This document shows positions 15,025 to 17,349 of a stretch of 17,349 nt of DNA, one piece after another. Positions within the stretch are counted from its first letter, which is position 1; each line of letters opens with the position of its first letter. Below the pieces are notes generated by a model that worked only from the letters and a program-made list of their open reading frames with translations, had not been told where the DNA came from and ran no database searches. Position numbers and translations under genes: made by a program. The stretch comes from JALORV01 sp035255845 (GTDB lineage Bacteria; Pseudomonadota; Gammaproteobacteria; Burkholderiales; Burkholderiaceae_F), in assembly GCA_035255845.1 (NCBI GenBank), contig DATEZE010000321.1:1-17349 (forward strand), written 5' to 3'.

Positions 15025-15128
15025 GCGCGATCCTCCGTCGTATCTGTGCATCGATTATTTCAGCAAGACCAAGGCTGCGCGAGTTCGATGCTTTGTAGAA
15101 TCGACCAGTGCATCACGGGGAACCCATC
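15025..15128. promoter_or_regulatory. divergent promoter region of ALDH-SDR and ppa
   Basis: The 104 bases between the two start codons are the most AT-rich stretch locally. On the plus strand TAGAAT at 15096-15101 is a fair -10 for ppa, about 20 bases before its GGGGAA ribosome site; no -35 match. On the minus strand AATAAT (15054-15059) could be the ALDH -10 and would place the start near 15047, consistent with the 15024 ATG. Both are weak calls. Confidence 0.3.
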
Positions 15129-15677
15129 ATGAGTCTCGACCGAGTACCCGCTGGCCGCAACATCCCCGACGACTTCAACGTGATCATCGAGATCCCCGCA
15201 CACGCGGACCCGATCAAGTACGAGATCGACAAGGAAACCGGTGCCCTGTTCGTCGACCGGTTCATCGGCACATCGATGCACTATCCGTGCAACTACGGCT
15301 ATGTGCCGAAGTCGCTGGCGGACGACGGCGATCCGCTCGACGTCCTCGTCATCACGCCGTTCCCGCTGCAGCCCGGCGTTGTCGTGCGCTGCCGCCCGCT
15401 AGGCGTTCTGAAGATGGAGGATGAGGCCGGTGGCGACGCGAAGCTGCTCGCGGTGCCGATCGACAAGATCCTGCCCTGGTACCGGAGCTGGCAGCAGTGG
15501 TCCGATCTCGCGCCGGAGCGGCTGGCACAGATCCAGCACTTCTTCGAGCACTACAAGGACCTCGAGAAAGGCAAGTGGGTCAAGGTGATCGGCTGGGAAG
15601 GACCGGACTCGGCGCGCAAGGAAATCGTTGACGCGGTGGCCGCGTACCTGGCCGCTTCGCCGCAGCCGGCGTTCTAA
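15129..15677 (+). CDS. ppa: inorganic pyrophosphatase (soluble, family I)
   Basis: Cytosolic Mg-dependent enzyme that hydrolyses pyrophosphate and so pulls biosynthetic reactions forward. 182 residues from the ATG at 15129; an ATG seven codons upstream is passed over because MSLDRVPAGRNIPDDFNVIIEIP is the usual start and a GGGGAA site precedes it. Conserved parts are HADPIKYEIDKETGALFVDRF, MHYPCNYGYVPKSL, the signature DDGDPLDVLV with D66, D68 and D71 as metal ligands, GVLKMEDEAGGDAKLLAVP, and HFFEHYKDLEKGKWVKVIGWEG. The family's active-site set appears complete. In betaproteobacteria ppa lies close to the hem genes; here the ALDH-SDR pair is between them. The channel gene follows after 18 bases. 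Confidence 0.97.
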   Translation: MSLDRVPAGRNIPDDFNVIIEIPAHADPIKYEIDKETGALFVDRFIGTSMHYPCNYGYVPKSLADDGDPLDVLVITPFPLQPGVVVRCRPLGVLKMEDEAGGDAKLLAVPIDKILPWYRSWQQWSDLAPERLAQIQHFFEHYKDLEKGKWVKVIGWEGPDSARKEIVDAVAAYLAASPQPAF

Positions 15678-15695
15678 CGCTCGGCCGCGACGCCG

Positions 15696-16385
15696 ATGAG
15701 CTGGAACCCGCGCGCGCACGGTTACTTGCTGCTGCTGCTGGCGCTGACGGGCGCGCTGATACTTGGCATGACCGATGCCCCCTATCCGTACGTGCGCGAG
15801 GGTGTCGTCACGGCGGTGATGGTTTTTGTATTCGTGACGGTTTTCGACCGCCCGACGTACCGCATCTTCTCGCTCGTCACCGGCGTCCTCGTGCTCGTTG
15901 CATTGTGGTTGCTGCGGGTCGCGCCCAATATGGAGGCGCGCCGCCTCGAGATCCTGGTCCACGTTGGCATGGTGATCTTCTTTGCGTTGGCGGTCAGCAT
16001 GGTGCTGCGCCACCTGTTCGAACGGCGTGCGGTCAGGATCGACGACATCCTCGGCACGCTGTGCGGCTATCTGCTGGCCGCGATGGCGTTCGCAAACCTG
16101 TACTCCGCGATCTCGCTCATCGTGCCGGAAGCGTTCTTCCTGCAGGGAGTCGCCCATCCCGACTTCTCGCAGTGGCACGTGCGTGAATCAACGTTTCTGT
16201 ACTTCAGCCTGACCACACTTACCACGGTCGCCTACGGCGATGTCATGCCGCTCGCGCCGACCGCACGGAGTGTCGCGTCGCTGGAAGGTGTTTTCGGCCA
16301 GTTCTACATCGCCGTCGTCGTCGCACAGCTGGTCGGCTCCAAGCTCGCCGAGACCAGCGCGCGCGGCGGCAACGACCGTCTTTGA
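15696..16385 (+). CDS. six-helix K+-channel-like protein with TVAYGD filter
   Basis: Inner-membrane protein of 229 residues with about five hydrophobic helices (residues 9-27, 35-51, 57-76, 86-107, 115-143) before a pore loop, and a last helix (about 200-216). The pore loop reads FLYFSLTTLTTVAYGDVMP, clearly the K+ channel P-loop (Ion_trans_2 type), but position 179 is Ala where the usual filter is TVGYGD. There is no arginine-rich S4 and no cytoplasmic ligand-binding domain, so gating is not predictable. The short cytoplasmic tail ends in RGGNDRL. It starts 18 bases after ppa without a clear ribosome site and could be co-transcribed with it. Whether it conducts K+, another ion, or is a sensor cannot be told from sequence. 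Confidence 0.85.
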   Translation: MSWNPRAHGYLLLLLALTGALILGMTDAPYPYVREGVVTAVMVFVFVTVFDRPTYRIFSLVTGVLVLVALWLLRVAPNMEARRLEILVHVGMVIFFALAVSMVLRHLFERRAVRIDDILGTLCGYLLAAMAFANLYSAISLIVPEAFFLQGVAHPDFSQWHVRESTFLYFSLTTLTTVAYGDVMPLAPTARSVASLEGVFGQFYIAVVVAQLVGSKLAETSARGGNDRL

Positions 16386-16392
16386 TCGATCA
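16383..16392. repeat. 10-base palindrome holding both convergent stop codons
   Basis: TGATCGATCA is self-complementary and contributes the TGA of the channel gene (16383-16385) and, on the other strand, the TGA of the EamA gene (16390-16392). It has no U-tract and no loop, so it is not a terminator by itself. Confidence 0.5.
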
Positions 16393-17214
16393 GCGACGCA
16401 GCGCGACGATCAGGTTGAGCGCCAATCCGCTCAACACGAGCGCCGCACCGACCAGCTTCCACCAGGTCACCGGCTCGTCGAGGAACGCCACCGCACAGCT
16501 CATGCCGACCACCGGCACCAGCAGCGTGAACGGTGCGACCGTTGCGGCGGGATGTTGGCGCAGCAGCCACGCCCAGATGCCGAATGCGGCGAGCGTCGTC
16601 GGCCACGCCTGGAAGGCAACGCCGACCCACTGCGCCACGGAGAGCCCAGAGACGACCGCAACCATGCGCTGCGGGCCGTCGACAATCAGCGTGGCTGCGG
16701 CCAGCGGCACGCAGGCGGCGGCGCTAGCCCAGACGACGACCGCGAGCGGCGCATCGGCCGGCACGCGTTTGACGATGACGTTGGCCGTGGCCCAGGACAG
16801 AGCCGCCATCACGACGAGTCCGAACCCGATGGCTGTGCCCTGCGGCAGGTGCCACGCAACCAGCGCCAGGCCTGCCGCCGCCACGGCGGCTCCCGCCACC
16901 TGCGCCGGACGCGGCCGCTCGTGCATCAGCACGGTGACGAGGCCGATCGTGAAGAACGCCTGGACCTGGATCACCAACGAAGCCAGACCCGTGGGCATGC
17001 CCGCCGCCATGCCGGCGAAGAGCAGGCTGAACTGGAGCGCAAAGGCGAACAGGCCATAGCCGACGATCAGCCGTGCCGGCGCTTTTGGCGGCCTGATGAA
17101 GAGCAGCGCCGGGAACGCCGCCAAGATAAAGCGCAAGAGCGTCAGCATCAGCGGCGGAATGTCGTTGAGTCCCCAGCGGATCACGACGAAGTTAAATCCC
17201 CATATCGTGACCAT
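16390..17214 (-). CDS. DMT-superfamily transporter (EamA domain)
   Basis: Inner-membrane transporter, probably an exporter of an amino acid or other metabolite, with ten predicted helices arranged as two EamA repeats (PF00892). From the first ATG it has 274 residues, slightly short of the usual 285-300. It opens IWGFNFVVIRWGLNDIPPLMLTLLRF, the conserved helix 1 and start of helix 2; the first repeat ends with HERPRPAQVAGAAVAAAGLAL and the second has FGIWAWLLRQHPAATVAPFTLLVPVVGM and DEPVTWWKLVGAALVLSGLALN. The frame does not stop upstream: it stays open to the window edge, with no ATG, GTG or TTG before 17214, and no ribosome site stands at a proper distance from that ATG. The gene may therefore be the C-terminal part of a longer fusion. 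Substrate unknown. Confidence 0.88.
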   Translation of the reverse strand: MVTIWGFNFVVIRWGLNDIPPLMLTLLRFILAAFPALLFIRPPKAPARLIVGYGLFAFALQFSLLFAGMAAGMPTGLASLVIQVQAFFTIGLVTVLMHERPRPAQVAGAAVAAAGLALVAWHLPQGTAIGFGLVVMAALSWATANVIVKRVPADAPLAVVVWASAAACVPLAAATLIVDGPQRMVAVVSGLSVAQWVGVAFQAWPTTLAAFGIWAWLLRQHPAATVAPFTLLVPVVGMSCAVAFLDEPVTWWKLVGAALVLSGLALNLIVALRR

Positions 17215-17349
17215 CAGCAGCGCCGTGCGTTCCTTGAGTTCGTCGATGTAGGCGTCGATGCCACCCGCCTCGCGCGCCAGGTAGCGTTCGACTGCGTCGG
17301 CGAACAGCGGGTGACGCAGCCGATGGCTCGACCACGTTCGGACTGGCTC
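17215..17349 (-). CDS. C-terminal end of a COG3146/PF04339-like acyltransferase, in frame with EamA (partial)
   Basis: Forty-five sense codons, open to the window edge, read in the same frame as the EamA gene. The residues TWSSHRLRHPLFADAVERYL and GIDAYIDELKERTALL resemble the C-terminus of COG3146 (GNAT-like, once called peptidoglycan-biosynthesis) proteins, where a similar S-x-H-x-L-x-H-P-x-F helix and a Y-x-D-E-L ending occur; this is from memory of the family, not a search. Third codon positions are about 80% G/C, as in the neighbouring genes, which supports coding. Where family members normally stop, this frame goes straight into EamA helix 1. Either a true fusion, or a stop codon lost by deletion or sequencing error. 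Confidence 0.5.

Noticed and set aside
15399..16178. 259-codon minus-strand frame opposite ppa and the channel gene
   Set aside because: Spans two unrelated genes on the other strand and is rich in His/Arg/Gln/Asp repeats typical of antisense frames in this composition.

Overview
The window is GC-rich, densely coding DNA with almost no intergenic space. It looks like a betaproteobacterium, most likely Burkholderiales. The reasons are the argH / LytS-LytTR pair / hemC-hemD-hemX-hemY / ppa gene backbone, the Bug-type (TctC) periplasmic receptor, and the betaproteobacterial flavour of the PEP carboxylase remnant. No tRNA, rRNA, insertion sequence, CRISPR array or phage gene was seen, and no stretch over 300 bases lacks a gene.

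Layout. On the minus strand at the left edge are the two membrane subunits of a TRAP transporter (dctQ 896-1486; dctM 1-899, cut by the window edge) and, upstream of them, argH (1570-2994). Divergent from argH is a two-component pair (3075-4902) related to Pseudomonas AlgZ(FimS)/AlgR. A minus-strand cassette follows (4918-8311), transcribed as tctC-tctB-tctA-VOC: a complete tripartite tricarboxylate-type transporter plus a small glyoxalase-fold protein. Just behind tctC lies a 50-codon piece of phosphoenolpyruvate carboxylase, its extreme C-terminus only (8403-8555), abutting the hemC promoter. Then come hemC, hemD, hemX and hemY on the plus strand (8625-12738). A second minus-strand cassette (12761-15024) encodes an aldehyde dehydrogenase and a short-chain dehydrogenase. 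Inorganic pyrophosphatase and a six-helix K+-channel-like protein follow on the plus strand (15129-16385). At the right edge is a minus-strand DMT/EamA transporter whose frame runs without a stop or start into what looks like the C-terminus of a COG3146-type acyltransferase.

How the parts fit. The backbone is housekeeping: arginine synthesis, a regulator pair, heme synthesis and pyrophosphate removal. Two reverse-strand metabolic cassettes interrupt it. One (uptake of a carboxylate-like solute plus VOC) sits between the regulator pair and hemC, the other (SDR plus ALDH) between hemY and ppa. The first is associated with loss of the ppc gene that is normally next to hemC in relatives. The TRAP genes downstream of argH add a second solute-receptor-dependent uptake system. 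Together the accessory genes suggest an organism that scavenges organic acids or related compounds, but no substrate can be named from sequence.

Most notable points: the ppc deletion scar with a perfect short palindrome at its apparent edge; the possible acyltransferase-EamA fusion at the right edge; and a TVAYGD (not TVGYGD) selectivity filter in the channel. Nothing here is clearly a wholly new system.
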